From Tenrec ecaudatus (Eukaryota; Chordata; Mammalia; Afrosoricida; Tenrecidae): a DNA stretch of 64,000 nt. Position 1 is the first letter of the stretch, and each line of letters starts with the position of its first letter. Where the stretch lies: assembly GCF_050624435.1 (NCBI RefSeq), contig NC_134540.1, positions 102,577,739 to 102,641,738 of the forward strand. Direction: 5' to 3'. Below the pieces are notes generated by a model, which was given only the letters and a program-made list of their open reading frames with translations, had not been told where the DNA came from and did not search any database. A program made the position numbers and the translations under genes. Of the stretch, positions 48,103-60,594 are shown one piece after another.

Positions 48103-48702
48103 GTGAGTGACCGCTGCCTGATTGTTATTAAAATAATTAATTTTATTGTTCACTTTGATAACCCTGCCCTGGTCACATGGGACTCTCCGGGGGTGCTGGG
48201 AATGACGTCTGTCTTGCTCGGGGTAGTAAGCCACACATATGACTGCTTAGCTGTGCATCAAGGTTCATGTGCTATATATATAAACTTCCTCCCTTACCTC
48301 CTTCCAATGCCTCCAACTCCCATGGTCTCCACCTTTCTAGCCCGTAAGTAAATTTAATTAGTTCATTTGAACATTAAAAAAGACGATGTGATATTACAAA
48401 TCTGGAAAAAATAGATACTAGAAAAGTGAGCTTGAATTAAAGGATTCAAAGGTACTTGCCAAGGTTGATATAATCAGGTGAAAGGAATCCTCAAATTTAC
48501 GAATGATCATAATTACAGAAAATTGAAAAAATAATCATGTGACATTGATGAATATGTGATGTTTCGTATCTTCATTCACCCTACCTATTTGTTTGCCATA
48601 TTTAGTTGTGGCCCTTTTGTATCAAGTCTTCTTTTAGTGAAACACTTTATTTGCATTCACTTTAAACAATGGACGTCTTTGTATTTGCTATCACGAGATC
48701 TT

Positions 48703-49623
48703 TTTTAAAAAAATCATGTTATTGGGGCTCATACAACTCTTATCACAATCCATACATACATCAATTGAGTAAAGCACCCTTATACATTCGTTGCTCTCGT
48801 CATTCTCAAAATTCACCTTCCACTTGGGTTCCTGGAATCAGCTCATTTTCATTTTTTCCCTTCCCCTTCCCTCCCCGTTCCCCCTCCCTCATGAACCCTT
48901 AATAATTTATACATTATTATTTTAACTTGTACTGCCTGCCGTCTCCCTTCACCCACTTTCCTGTTGCCCACCCCCCAGAGAGGAGGTTATATGTAGATCC
49001 CCAAGATTGGCTCCCCCTTTCTACCCTCCCCTCTTCCTTCCTGGTATTGCCACTCTCACCGTTGGTCCTGAGGGGTTCATCTGTCCTAGATTCCCTGTGT
49101 TTCCAGATCCCACCTGTACCGCTGTGCATCCTCTGATCTAACTAGGTCCGCAAGGTAGAATTGGGATCATGATCGTTGGGGGGGAGGAAGTGTTTAAGAA
49201 CTGGAGGAAGGTTGTGAGTTTCATTATTGCTACACTGAACCCTGAGTGATGCATCTCCTCCCCAATACCCCTGTGCAAGGGATGTCCAGTTGTTTACACA
49301 TAGGCATTGGGTCCCCATCATGCACTCTCCTCATTCACAATGATATGATTTCACACACACACCCAGTTTATTGCTTGAAACCTGGTCCCCTCGGTCTGTT
49401 TGTTGATCTTTAGTATTTTCCAGACGAGTCTGATGGGGTGCCATGTCCTGTCCCAAAGTCCATCCTTGGGACCTCCTTGCTCTGCTTCCCCTGCCGCTCC
49501 ATTGCATGCCCCTAGTGTTTTTCCTCAGTGTGGTGGGGTCATCTCAGTCGCACATCCCCCACTGTGTCTCAGGTGCTGTCCCGTGTAGGGCCATGGGTCA
49601 GTACAGGATGTCGCATCTCATCG
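48703..49623 (-). mobile_element. L1-like LINE 3' fragment with 16-bp target-site duplication
   Basis: A 921-bp insertion in FGF14 intron 4. On the - strand the tail follows the 3' block that reads TTGGGGCTCATACAACTCTT on the + strand. Flanks GCTATCACGAGATCTT (48687-48702) and GCTATCACAAGATCTT (49624-49639) differ at one base. It extends past the shared block with sequence (about 49390-49620) not seen in the other copies. Confidence 0.88.
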
Positions 49624-50579
49624 GCTATCACAAGATCTTAAGAGAGCAGATTCAAACCTTTTAGACCTTTCCCATGAATTATTCTCTCAGTAGTAGCATT
49701 TATTTATTTATTTCCACATATATTACTTCTCTTAGATGATTACCAAAAAAAAAATCTGATTTTGAGGCATTTCCAAACAGTTTTCTACTTAAACACTTTT
49801 GAACAAAATCAGATTGGTTTTCATTTTTGAAAATTCCTACAGGAACTCACTAAGAAAATTCATAATGGTTTTGTAACTCCTATCATTCTGCATAGGAATA
49901 AGATAACTTGAAAATGCAAATGCTCATTTCATCATTGAACTTTCAGTTTGCTTTGGTTTAGAAAGCTATTGTTGGTGAGCATCATATGCATAATCCCAAT
50001 GATATTGATTTACTAATAATCTAATTGCAATTTGTCTTCAGAACAATTGATTGAAGCCCATACAAATAGCCACCAATTTATCTCTGTTAAAACAAATTAG
50101 AGCATATTCTGAAATCCAGGTGGAACATTCTCATTATATGTTATGGTAGATTATAAGGAGAACTACAATAGGAAGGGGAAAAATTTGGAGAAACGTTCTC
50201 TGTTCTTCCCAAATAACACACCCATGATTTGACAATATTATTTTAATGGACTATTAAGACTATAAAGGACATTAAATGTAAATGAACAATAAACAATCTA
50301 GTTTCCTAGCACCTTAAGTAAACATATAGGTTTTATTTGTGACTTTGCTTTGTCTCTTTCCACTTACTTTTTGTTTTGAATATAGATGGTTAAGAATTGG
50401 CCAGCTTTCTAAAACTTTACCACTTCACCAAATGAATGTAATTAAAACCCAAAGGGTGATCGGTACTTTTATATCATGTAACTGAGACATGAGGCAAAAT
50501 ATAGACATGGGCCATTTTTTCTATATGCCGAGAGAACTATTTGAGTCACTAATGGTTTGGTGTCTTTGTACTGATTTGA

Positions 50580-50600
50580 TGTGTGTGTGTGTGTGTGTGA
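50580..50600. repeat. (GT)n microsatellite
   Basis: About ten GT units in FGF14 intron 4. Confidence 0.9.
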
Positions 50601-51117
50601 GAAACAGAGAAACAGTATTTTTCATCATAGCAATTAGTAGATGGAAGATCTTTAAAAATAATTACAAGAGTGCTCAAACGATAGTGATGATGACGTAATG
50701 TACTTGTCGGAGGAAATTGAACCTGAAACTTTTCAAAAGCCAAAAAGGACACACATTTTATCGTTGTAAATGCTAAAACAAATTAAGTGCTTCATGATTA
50801 TTGATATCCTAGGCACTCCTGTCCCTGCACAGACAATCAAGGTCAGTGTGTTGATGCTATTGTCTCTCCATTTAATTAGTAACACAGCAATAGATGGGAA
50901 TGTGCATAAAAAATAACGGCTGAATCCCTCACAGCTCTGTGGCTTACGTGCTGTCAAGTAAGGGCAATGCTGAGAAATCATAAGATGGCTTGACACAAAA
51001 TGTCAGCCTCCACACCTTGCACCCAGAGAAAGCACATGGTGGTTCAGAAGGACCCGTCATAAAATATCTTAAACTTTCAAAAGTCAAAAATTGCAAGGTA
51101 AGCTGCCAAATACCTAA

Positions 51118-51266
51118 CCAACTGCCACCGAGTGGTTTCCGCTCCTAGGCACCATGTATAGGAATTCCCAGATAGCCTCATTTTTCTCCCATGGAGTGTC
51201 TGGTGGGTTTGAGCCAGCGACTTAGCAGGCAGCACTTCAATGCCTTACTCACAGCATCACCAAAGA
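51118..51266 (-). mobile_element. AfroSINE, antisense
   Basis: CTGCCACCGAGTGGTTTCCG, GTGTCTGGTGGGTTTGAGCC and TTACTCACAGCATCACC. Confidence 0.75.
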
Positions 51267-51483
51267 ATAGCAGGTTGAATGGCTGTCATTCACTTGTCAC
51301 TCTTAACTTCTTTTCCTACAATTTCCTAGAATCATCTTCCCACCTAACCCATATGAACCGGAGGGATTGATTTTGTCACTACAGTTTAGTGAGACAATTT
51401 CTCAGACTTTGCTCGGTCATTAGTGCCTGTTGTCCTTCTGTCATTCTTTGCCTCTGTCTATATAACGTCAGTGTTGTTGCTGG

Positions 51484-52290
51484 GTGGCAGTGAGTGAGTT
51501 CCAACGCGTAGTGATCCATGGACAACAGAAAGACACCACCGGGCCTGCCCATTGCTGCAGTCCTGGGTCAATCCATCTATTAGAGGACCATCCTCTTTTT
51601 CACTGCCCCATCTATTTTATCAAACATGATGTCCTCCTCCAGGGGCACATGCCCAAAGTCCATGGGAGAAAGCCTCACCATACTTGCTCCGAAGGAGCAT
51701 TCTGGCTGCACTGTTTCAGAGACATGCTTGTTTGTTCTTTTGGCAGCCCATGGCACTTTCAGTCCTGTTTGCCACCACCATCAACTAAATGCAGCGATGC
51801 TTCATCAGTCTTCCCGATTCCAAGTCCAACTTTCACGGGCACATGAGGCAACTGAAAATACCATGGCTTGGGTCTGGTGCACCTTAATCCTCAAAGTAAT
51901 AGTGTTGCTATTCAACACTTTAAAGAGGTCTTTTGCAGCAGATTTACCAATGCAATGATCTCTTGAATGTTGTTTCCATGAATTTTGATGGTTGGTCTTA
52001 TCTTTTCTCCATTTATCATTAGTCCAGTTGTGAGAATTTTTGTTTCTTTAAGGTCTAATTCCTAGTGAAGGGTTCATCCTTGCTCTTCCTCACTAAGTGC
52101 TTCAAGGATGTCTCACTTTCAGCAAGCAAAATTGAGCCATTTGCATATTGAAGGTTGTTGACAAGCCTTCCTCCAATCGTGATGTCACACTCTTCTTTAT
52201 AGAATCTAGCATCTCTGGTAATTTGCTCAGCATCCAAATTGAACAAGTATGGTGAGAGGATACCACCCTGATGCATTACCTTTCCTGATG
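51484..52290 (-). pseudogene. RTE (BovB-like) LINE with reverse-transcriptase remnant
   Basis: The longest RTE copy, about 0.8 kb, antisense from the 3' region (GGCACATGCCCAAAGTCCAT, TGAGGCAACTGAAAATACCA) into the ORF. - strand 52276-52055 encodes QGGILSPYLFNLDAEQITRD and NNLQYANGSILLAESE, the palm of a non-LTR reverse transcriptase. The catalytic YADD is changed to YANG (codons 52136-52147). Upstream parts are missing. It lies in FGF14 intron 4, opposite to FGF14. Confidence 0.85.
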
Positions 52291-52861
52291 TTTAAACTAT
52301 CCAATTTCCCCTTTTTTTTCCTGGCTCCCTAACTGCCTCCTGATCCAGGGGTAGGTTTTGCATGAAAACAATTAGGTGTTCTGGGATTCCCATTCTTCTC
52401 AAAGCTATCTATCTCAATGATTAGATGTGCAATGTGCAAGAAAATTAAACAGGAAAATAACATGAAAACATCACAACACACAGCTACCTCCAATTGTTTA
52501 AGGGTCTTAGTCCATGATTGGGAGATGGATTATCTGAACAATGCTCTCCCGATCGTTCAGGTTAGAGGGAGGTGGGATTTTTGTGCGATTGCTCTGTCTA
52601 GCTTTGAAGTTTACAGTAGTATGGCTTCATTTTCTTTCTTTTAACCTTCAGAGAAAAATATATTTTACGAATTTTCTGTGTAAATATCTAGCATCCTGAA
52701 ATTTGCTAGGAATGAGCACTTCGAGTGTTGATATTGGTGTAGAGCTGAAAATAACTTGAGTTTGCTATTCAAAGAGAAGCTAGTTTAAGTGCTTGCCATC
52801 CCTCTGTAGGATGTGTGTGCTCTTACACACGCTATTGCAGGAGCCCAAGGAACCCGTAAAA

Positions 52862-53062
52862 CCAAAACTCACCGCCATCCAATCGATGCCAACTCATAGC
52901 GACCTGGTAGCACCGGGTAGAACTGCCCCAGTGGGTTTCTGAGACTGTAACTCTTTAGGGGTATAGAAAGCCCCATCTTTCTCCTGCAGAGCAGCTGGTG
53001 GTTTTGAACTGCAGACCTTGAGGTGAGCAGCTCAATGTGAAACCGCTGTGCAACCAGGACCA
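52862..53062 (-). mobile_element. AfroSINE, antisense, well preserved
   Basis: CCAAAACTCACCGCCATCCA, GATGCCAACTCATAGCGACC, GGTTTCTGAGACTGTAACTC and GCAGCTGGTGGTTTTGAACT. One of the best-preserved copies, ending about 280 bp before the FGF14 exon 5 acceptor. Confidence 0.92.
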
Positions 53063-53342
53063 TAGCACCCACTTACACCACCTTTTGTAGACAAAATCGT
53101 ATGTCCATTTGAGTATATCTAACCATAATCAGATAATGTAAACAGTTAAGTTCTTCTGGTTGTTGGCTAGAAAGAGCTGCTTTTGAACAGAAATGCTGTT
53201 AGAAGGCGATTGCTTTACACGGCAGCAAACAGGGACAGACAAACCACCCAGTGTGTTCTGCAGGGACCGATGAGCCCTTTCTGAGACTAACTCAGCCTTC
53301 TTTCCTTTCCCCCTTTCTTCCCACCTTTCTCCTCTCCGCTAG

Positions 53343-53479
53343 TCGCCATGTACCGAGAACCATCTTTGCATGATGTTGGAGAAACAGTCCCGAAGCCTGG
53401 GGTGACCCCAAGTAAAAGCACAAGTGCGTCTGCGATCATGAATGGAGGCAAACCAGTGAACAAGAGTAAGACCACATAG
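53343..53479 (+). CDS. FGF14: FGF14 coding exon 5 (C-terminus and stop)
   Basis: This is the terminal coding exon. The acceptor is a long pyrimidine tract ending CCGCTAG. The first two bases (TC) join the G left by exon 4 to make a Val codon, so the phases agree. The 44 residues that follow begin AMYREPSLHDVGETV and end GGKPVNKSKTT before TAG at 53477-53479. This tail is diagnostic of FGF14 among the four FGF-homologous factors. It is the flexible, Ser/Thr/Lys-rich part that follows the beta-trefoil. A near-complete antisense AfroSINE ends about 280 bp upstream of the acceptor. No defects are seen. Confidence 0.98.
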
Positions 53480-55165
53480 CCAGACCCTCACAGGTGTTGA
53501 GACTTACTCGTCCCGAGCACGGTTGAGCGATTTGTCCTTCCCAGACATTCCTGCTCCGGTGGCCGAGGAGCCCCTGGAAGTCAGAGTGCTTTCTCTTTGC
53601 TGTCTCAGAACTTCTTTGTTGCAAGTGGATAAATCTCAAGCCGTTGCACACCCCACACCAAGAAGACACCTGGATAACCAGCTCAACTCAGACCATGGAA
53701 TGCCCTACCAGATATGGAATGCCTTTTTAATATCTTTTCTGTGACTGTGACACTTCATGTGAATGACATACTTCACAAGTACACTTGATACCTTGCCTGC
53801 TGACCGTTACCCATAATCCTTTTTTGAGTCCTGTTTCAGCGAGATCCATGTGTTTCAGTTCGATTTTGTAGCACACCGATACTATTGAGTAATTTCTAGT
53901 TAGACGCTGTAAAACCTGTGCTATTACGGATTCCCCTTCCTCCCCGTTTTTACAGGGCTGCTCGCTCCACTGTCTGTGACCTTTTGCAGGGACTGTGTCC
54001 CTCTAAATCTCCAATGTGGCAGTTGGCTTAGTTCGAAGAGCAATCAGGGAATCAGGAAGCCTTCTAAACCTATTATGACAAATTGCATCTATAAAAATTG
54101 AGATTGTTGTCTCGGGCTCACACGATTGATTAAACACACATAGAGACCCGCTATCCAAGTGGCAGATGCTGCGCCCCGGAGGCCGGCCTTGGCGGGTGGG
54201 AAATGGGTCAAACACACTCCGTGGGATGCTTAAGGGTGCGTGTTTGGCGTCCCCATATAGTTTCTTCGTGTGTGTGTGTGCGCGCGTGTGTGTGTGTTTT
54301 ATACATATCACAAGCTTACTGGTAATGGTAACATTTGCCTTGCCCAGCGAGCAAGACCCACTGGTTTTTGGGAAAGTGGGTCCAAAGAACTCTGTAGGCC
54401 TTGTAGGCCTGATTAAGGTTCATTTTTCATCACTAATCCTCATTATTTGGGAAAAAAAGAAAAAGGAGAAAAGGGAAAAGAAAAAAACAACCAATAATTA
54501 CAACCTACAAGAATTGCGCTACCTAAATCCATTCCAGATATAATCCTTCCTTTTTTACTGACCTGACCTTTCTGCCATCCCTGTTTTTGGCTGTGTCCCA
54601 CACGTACTCAGCAGAGCATGGGCAAGGCGGCTGTTGTATTCTTTTCGGCAGCAGCAATGCAAACGATAGTTATAAATTAGACTTTAATACTTTTGGTGTT
54701 TAATGACAAGTTTTTAAACTGACCTATTAGGACAAAAATTTATTTTTTTTTTAGCTCAGCATGCTGAGTCCAGTACTGTGTATTTCACCAGTACATACCT
54801 CTAACAGCCCCTTAGGGGCCCAGCGCCCAATGGCTGGGTTAGAGGTGCCTTTGCCATGATCTCAGAATGCAGTCTGTTGAATTGTTCTAGATAGAGATAA
54901 AGGCAAACCAACACATTTGAACATTAGGGTTTTGGTCCATCCCATTTATTTGTTTCTTTTTATTTCTTAATGTCATTTTAATGGAATACGGTTGAACTCT
55001 GAGTTTAGGGAAGACGACTAATAAAAGGCCATGATTCGTGACTGCACAGTGAAGATATCATGCAAAATGTTCAACAGTGGAGAGATGCGAAGTGTTTAAT
55101 CCAGAACAGTCTGGAAATGTCTTTGTTAATTCTGTGCATACTTAATAAAATTCAGTGTGTTTCTT
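53480..55165 (+). other. FGF14: FGF14 3'UTR (minimum extent)
   Basis: Sequence directly after the FGF14 stop codon. It has no acceptor-bounded coding sequence and no recognisable SINE or LINE. It includes a TG-rich tract with a CGCGCG core (about 54270-54298) and a purine-rich stretch (about 54450-54490). The first good polyadenylation signals are AATAAA at 55020-55025 and 55144-55149; the second is followed by a GT-rich stretch. I set the minimum end just past that signal. FGF14 transcripts in other mammals can have far longer 3'UTRs, so the true end may lie kilobases downstream and overlap ITGBL1. Confidence 0.6.
55144..55149 (+). promoter_or_regulatory. FGF14: Candidate FGF14 polyadenylation signal AATAAA
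   Basis: Canonical hexamer 1,665 bp after the FGF14 stop, followed within 10-20 bases by GTGTGTTTCTTCTC, a GT/T-rich element. Other AATAAA hexamers at 55020-55025 and 55458-55463 are alternatives with less convincing downstream context. Usage cannot be determined from sequence. Confidence 0.45.
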
Positions 55166-57978
55166 CTCAGAAGAGTTCATTAAGACCAAACTGAACCTCA
55201 TTTATGGAAAACTGTATGTGGGATCAATGTGTACTGGCCTCTTGTGATTAATTCCAGGTGGAAGGATGACCTCGCCACCATTTACCCCCAGCTGCACTGT
55301 ATTTACTGGGAAATTATTTTGTCACACTGCTTTCATAAATCTCCATGGCAGCCCTCGCCCAGCATTGAAAAATGTTGGCCTGCTTAGCTGATTAAAGATT
55401 TAGTATAAATTTAACTGTTTATGCTTATTTCATTTTCAATCGGATTCCACTTTATTAAATAAAACATTAGCATATGGTTGAGTAGATTTATTGCCGATAA
55501 TGCCAAATTACAGATACACAAAATGATTCCTTTGACAATTCTGGATTTCTTGTAACTCAGTTTTAAAGCTTGTTGGTGTAACAGGATGGGTTAAAATATT
55601 TTATATCAATTTTATTGACCATTTATTTTGAGTATACCTCCCTTAATGTGTGGAAAAATAATTTAACTAGAGATTCTAAATCAATGAGCCAATAGACTCA
55701 GATTATCCCACTACACACACACCACACATACACACACCCTTTACCAAGTAACTTAACTTATTAGCTTTCAGTAATCAGTCCCACTTGCTGATTTTGTTTT
55801 CCCCTAAAAATTTGCACATTGGTTATAATTAACAAAAATTATTTTTTAAATGACAGATTTTGTGTAAATTTGCACCTCTGTTTTGTTTTTATGTGGTTTG
55901 TCAATAAGGGCACTTCTCCCTTTGAATTGATGTAAAAATACTTTCTTCTGATACATGTCTAGACCTTCTGCAGAGGGACAGTGTTATTTGTAATTTAGAT
56001 CATTTATTTCATGTCTGGTCTCATTTGTTGCATGGGAAGGACAACACTGCTGAACTGCATGTAGTAGGACCTGTGTATCAAGAACTGTTGGTATGTATGA
56101 CTAAATTTACATACATGTGCAAAAAATGTGTCTGCATTGTATAGTTTCTATGTTTAAATATCATGTGTTGTACTTACAAATACATCATGCATAAAAATTT
56201 ATCAGCGGGCATATTAAAAACATCAAACAACTTTATGTAAAGAATGGCATTATGCTACCCACAGATATAGAGAAATGTCATGTAAATAAGTTGGTAAACT
56301 CAATTTTCCCCTTTAACATGCCAAAGAAAATTTTAGCTCTTTGATGATACCTCTCTAGCTACTTGGGGGGGATAATACTACACCATTTTTTCTCTCAAAC
56401 TCTGCTCTTAGTAAGTGCAATATGTCAATATTGATGTTCTGTATAGTAAATATGAAGGAATTTGTTTTTCTTTACAGACCATGTGTTTTGTATACCCATG
56501 TACATACGTCAGTTATATCGAGTCTCTACTATCCTGTTTCTTTTGCATGCATGTCTGGTAAGGAAGCGTGGTTTCTGCTGATTCATTGTGGTTAATTGCT
56601 GCGCCCAGACCCTCAACAATGCTTGGGAATGTCACTTGTTCAGCTATTTCTAGTGGCCCCATTTTTGTTTTCTAACATGTTTCCTCTCTACAAGGTTTGG
56701 CGACAAGATTAGAAAAATGATTGAAGAGCTGAAAGGTCCGCTCAAGTAAAGAGTCAAAGGAAAGGGACTGTCATTTCATTATGCATCCTGGAATTGCCAT
56801 GTGCGGAGCGGAATTTGCTCAGCTAAGTGTTTCTGTATGGAGGTGGCTTAAGGACACACACAAGGAGCCCAAAGGACTCCAGTTTGAATCCTTCAACTTG
56901 TTTGCGTCACGGGCAGAAAGCAGAGTTTCCTTAGCCCAGCAGGTCAGTCACTTGGTTAATCCGTGCCTACAGCAAAAACACAGTCTTTTCAAGGTAAACT
57001 TTATCAGAGTTCGGTCTCTTAACAAAACCAGTTTCTTGACTTTGTTTTTCCTTTTACTGTTATTTAGGCACACCCCTCTTTATCTCATGCTGTATCCCTA
57101 ATATTACAATTGACATTTAGATGTCCTTTATATGTGTATCCCTGGGAAGGAGGAGGGACTAAGAGATTCTGTTTAGAAAGAGAAAGTAACAAAAAATTGG
57201 TTTCAGTGTTCTTTCAGAACATGGTCATATTCAGGGAAAGTAATTAAGTATATGATAACATACATAAAAACATAAGATGGGTTATATCAAAATCCAGGAT
57301 ATAAATTGTGATCCTTAGGAGCCAAATATATGTCATAGCTTCATTATCTTAGTGTACAAGAGAGCACACAGAAGCCATTGACTCTCTAGGTACCCAGTGG
57401 GCTTCCAGAGCTGTGATGACCAAGTCTGTGTACAAAGGGCAAGGCGTGGTCTCTTTTGTTTTTCTTTTATTCTCTATCTCAGTCAGTCTAATGATGTCTG
57501 GTACTAAGGTTGCAAATGTACTTGAGGGTGGAGCTGGCTATATATTCCAATGTGCTTCTGGAATCTAGAATTATTTAGAGTCTAGGAAGACACTGGGGAT
57601 ATGCCTTGGGGCCTTAGTTGAATTCTATTCAAAAGTCATTAGATGAGGGAGTCTTCTGTGTTGGCATGCCAAACAGGCAGGATGATTCCACCACTTATAC
57701 ATCTGTGACACTCCTTTCAGTTGACCTTGACCCCACTGTACATCGCTGAAAGCAAGGACAGGAAATGGCCTTTGCATATTTCCCCACCAAGGACAAATTT
57801 GTTCCTGCCTTGTCTTTATTTACAGATGGTTCCTCTCAGTAATAGAATCAAAAGGCAAAGTAAAATATATTTAAGAAGTGTATGAGTTATGTTTTTACTT
57901 GTAAATGTTGTTTCCAATCCAAAATGTGGAAGCTAAATCCCATCTGAATAAGATTGGTGTTTGAATTACAAATCAAGA

Positions 57979-57980
<2 letters not shown>

Positions 57981-58012
<32 letters not shown>
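57981..58012. repeat. (AC)16 microsatellite
   Basis: Uninterrupted AC dinucleotide run in the FGF14-ITGBL1 convergent region. Confidence 0.98.
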
Positions 58013-58019
<7 letters not shown>

Positions 58020-58445
58020 CATATCTGACATAAAAAGTACAAATATACTTTCTGTTATAATAAAGTTATTATAAAAGAGAAACCCATTCATGATTTTGAG
58101 GTAATTATCATGTGACCCATTTGATAATGCCCTCCCAGTTAAGTGAATTCCTGAATGTAGAATGAGTGTAATAAATTTTCAATTTATTTTGTCCCCCCAA
58201 ATTGAATAAAAAGCACTCTGAATTTCATAAGATCATGATCTCTCCATGATTTAAATTTTTACAAAGTTAGAAATGCTGAGGCCTTTTAAACATATATCTT
58301 ATATGAGAATATTAAGAGAACAGCATTTTTATGGTTGCTATCATTATTAATGAAAAGGCATAATAACATTGAGCAGTTATAAGAAAAATAAGAGACACTT
58401 GAGATCATGTGATGAGTATAAGAAATTATACATGGAAGTGCCAAT

Positions 58446-58560
58446 GGAGCAGAGGCTGACAAACCGTGGCCCAGATCTTGGCCAAATCCAACCTTCCATT
58501 GGGTTTCTTATGATCCAGAGGAAAAATGTTTTCCCTTTCCACATTTTAAACTATATAAAA
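58446..58560. mobile_element. Ancient hAT (MER-type) fossil, partial
   Basis: The stretch GGCTGACAAACCGTGGCCC followed by GGCCAAATCCAACC resembles the terminal part of an old mammalian hAT-Charlie MITE (typical form: ttggcaaac.. ggcccacgggccaaat). It is degenerate and has no clear second end. The subfamily is not assigned. Confidence 0.4.
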
Positions 58561-59789
58561 ATACATGTAACCAAACTGTAACATGTAACAGCTGTGTCTC
58601 TGTCCCAAGGACGCTAAAGTATGCACTGTCCTCCCCTTTCTAGGAAATCAAGCACCGCCAGACGGCATACCAGATACCACTTTTCTAAGACAAGGGAATT
58701 ATGTAAGGAATTCTAATGCTTTTGCATTGCCAAAGAAGTAATAAAATTCCTGTGAACATTTTCAATAGGCTTGAGGCATGAGATGTTTAGTTAGAGAAAA
58801 GAATGAAATCTATATTATTCATATTTCCCTCGGTTCATAAAACTGATATATCAACATCCTCAGTAATAGAGATACAGCCAATATGGTGGTACTCCTTAAT
58901 CTCAGGATAGAGATAATTTTATAAATCAATTAAAAATGAGAAACTTATCAGTAATTTTTAAAGCCTAGCCAATTAGTATGATAAAATCAGAGTCAGTTAA
59001 ATCTTCTTTTGAAATAATTTTCACTATTAAATTGTTAAGTAGCTCAGCAGATGCATATATTTCCTTATTTTACTTTTTGGTCATTTGGCTTATGCGGTCT
59101 AAGCCAAGACTCTGAAATATTTGTTATGAAAATACAATTTCCAAAATTTCATCTTAAATACTATGGAAATGGATTTTGCTACCTTATTCTAGAATTTTAC
59201 AAAATGTAATTCACATTTAGGGAAAAAAAAGTGTTAACTCTAAATGCTTAAAGATTGCCTAATCTGTATAAGTAGATTCAACTGTAAATACTAAAAGGAT
59301 ATCCCAATTGTACATTTTCAAAATTCAATGTGAATTTCATACACAGAAAAATTTCACCATTAAGAAAATAAAAAATGTATTTCTACCATTGAGTGGATAC
59401 TTGTAATTAATATTTAATCCATTTATGGGTTTTTTGGTTTTGTTCCCTCAGATTTTGAGATTGGTACCATTTTATCACAATCTTGCTTGATTATTTTGCA
59501 TGACTCCACTTTTTCTAGGTAATAATGTATCCTTAAGGAAAAAGAGAATCTTTCAAGGCAAAGTCATGCGTATTTCATGGCCACCAAATACCTCATGAGA
59601 GTTTCCTTTCCAAAAGGTCAAGTACCAAGGAGTAATTAAATAACAAAATCTGATTACTTGTACATGTAACCCCTGCCCAGTATAAAATACATGATCCCCT
59701 AATTCTACTAATCTTAAATGACCCCTGAATAGCCATTCATTTCACTTTTTCATTAATGATGAATTGATAAATATATATCAACGCAGAGT

Positions 59790-60502
59790 GGGAATAATGT
59801 GTGGCATTATTTATTTAAAATGTTAAATCGTACATTTTTCATAGTTTCTTTTTTAATCCTAAAGACTATTCCTCGGTGAGGTTAAAACATGAGCAGACAA
59901 ATGAATTAGTGGGAAATTAAAAAACTAACAGCTTTTTTTCATTTCTGAAGGATCTGTGATCTGGGCTGCGTCTTGGCCCTGACGTTACAGCCTGTATGCC
60001 TTTGTTTTCATCGCCTTGCTAGTGCAACCGTGATACACCAACGTGGGAAACCTTATGAGGGATCTGTCCTTCCTTAGTGTCAAATCTGGTCTTGGTTGCA
60101 CAGAGCTGCGCAACTGCGTAATTCTGGATTTCTCCACTCCATCATTTGGACGTTGGGAGTCAGGACATTCTTCCTTATGGAGCTGCTCTGGTCATGGTAG
60201 GATGCCGATCAGCATCCACCCTCTCTCCCCACTAAATGCTAGTAGTATGCCTTCCGTAGTGTAACAATCAAAATGATGTGCACGCATTCCCACATGTCTT
60301 TTCTGTGGCAGCACGGTCCCTGTGGAGCAGAGGGTTCTTTCTAGTGTGACCTGCATCCACATTTGCTCAACTTATTTCTAACAGAATGCTTTCGGGCATT
60401 TAGAAATAGAAAAACATACAATAGTCGGCTTGATCTGTCCTAGTGGTAAATATACATGGTTTTCATTTATATGTTTCAATCACTTTTAAACCGTGAAGAA
60501 GG
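59790..60502 (-). other. ITGBL1: ITGBL1 3'UTR (candidate extent)
   Basis: Sequence immediately 3' of the ITGBL1 stop on the - strand. The first clear AATAAA on that strand is at 59810-59815, about 690 bases after the stop, so I take the UTR to about 59790. No interspersed repeat is recognised. Cleavage further on is possible. Confidence 0.5.
59810..59815 (-). promoter_or_regulatory. ITGBL1: Candidate ITGBL1 polyadenylation signal AATAAA
   Basis: TTTATT on the + strand reads AATAAA on the - strand, in an AT-rich setting downstream of the ITGBL1 stop. No experimental or conservation evidence is available here. Confidence 0.4.
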
Positions 60503-60594
60503 CTATGGGTAGTCTGCGCCAAGCCAAATTTCACAAGCATTTCCGTTCCATCCGTCCCAGCATTCACAGTTTCCACAGTTGCATATTCCATTCC
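60503..60594 (-). CDS. ITGBL1: ITGBL1 final coding exon (C-terminus and stop)
   Basis: On the - strand an acceptor (TTTCTTGCAG, AG complementary to 60595-60596) precedes a 92-bp coding segment. Its first two bases complete a Gly codon begun in the previous exon (phase 1). The 29 residues that follow begin [17 protein letters not shown] and finish WLGADYP before TAG (60503-60505). The CxCGxCxC spacing is that of an integrin-type EGF-like repeat, here a partial last repeat with five cysteines. ITGBL1 (TIED) is a secreted extracellular protein of about 494 residues made of ten such repeats; this matches its short C-terminal half-repeat. The gene runs head-on toward FGF14. Confidence 0.95.

Larger units (their letters stand above)
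48103..53342 (+). other. FGF14: FGF14 intron 4
   Basis: Phase 1 intron of 5,240 bp between the last two FGF14 exons, GTGAGT...CTAG. It hosts an L1-like insertion (48703-49623), an RTE copy (about 51484-52290) and two antisense AfroSINEs. 49640-51117 is otherwise single-copy, with a short (GT)n at 50580-50600. Confidence 0.93.
55166..59789. other. Low-repeat convergent region between FGF14 and ITGBL1
   Basis: AT-rich sequence between the likely ends of the two convergent genes. I find no AfroSINE, RTE or young L1-like copy. It contains only an (AC)16 tract (57981-58012) and a short hAT-type fossil near 58446-58560. Candidate + strand AATAAA sites (55458, about 58060) and - strand ones (TTTATT on the + strand) are scattered through it. 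It is most likely long 3'UTR sequence of FGF14, ITGBL1 or both, possibly overlapping on opposite strands. No long open frame looks coding. Confidence 0.5.

Noticed and set aside
54450..54490. GAA/AAG-rich stretch near FGF14
   Set aside because: The human SCA27B GAA repeat lies in FGF14 intron 1. This is an imperfect purine-rich patch in the 3'UTR, not that locus.
56690..56749. Short frame GDKIRKMIEELKGPLK before a stop, preceded by a pyrimidine tract and AG
   Set aside because: Looked like a possible alternative terminal exon, but no known FGF14 or ITGBL1 isoform ends this way to my knowledge and the frame is only about 31 codons.
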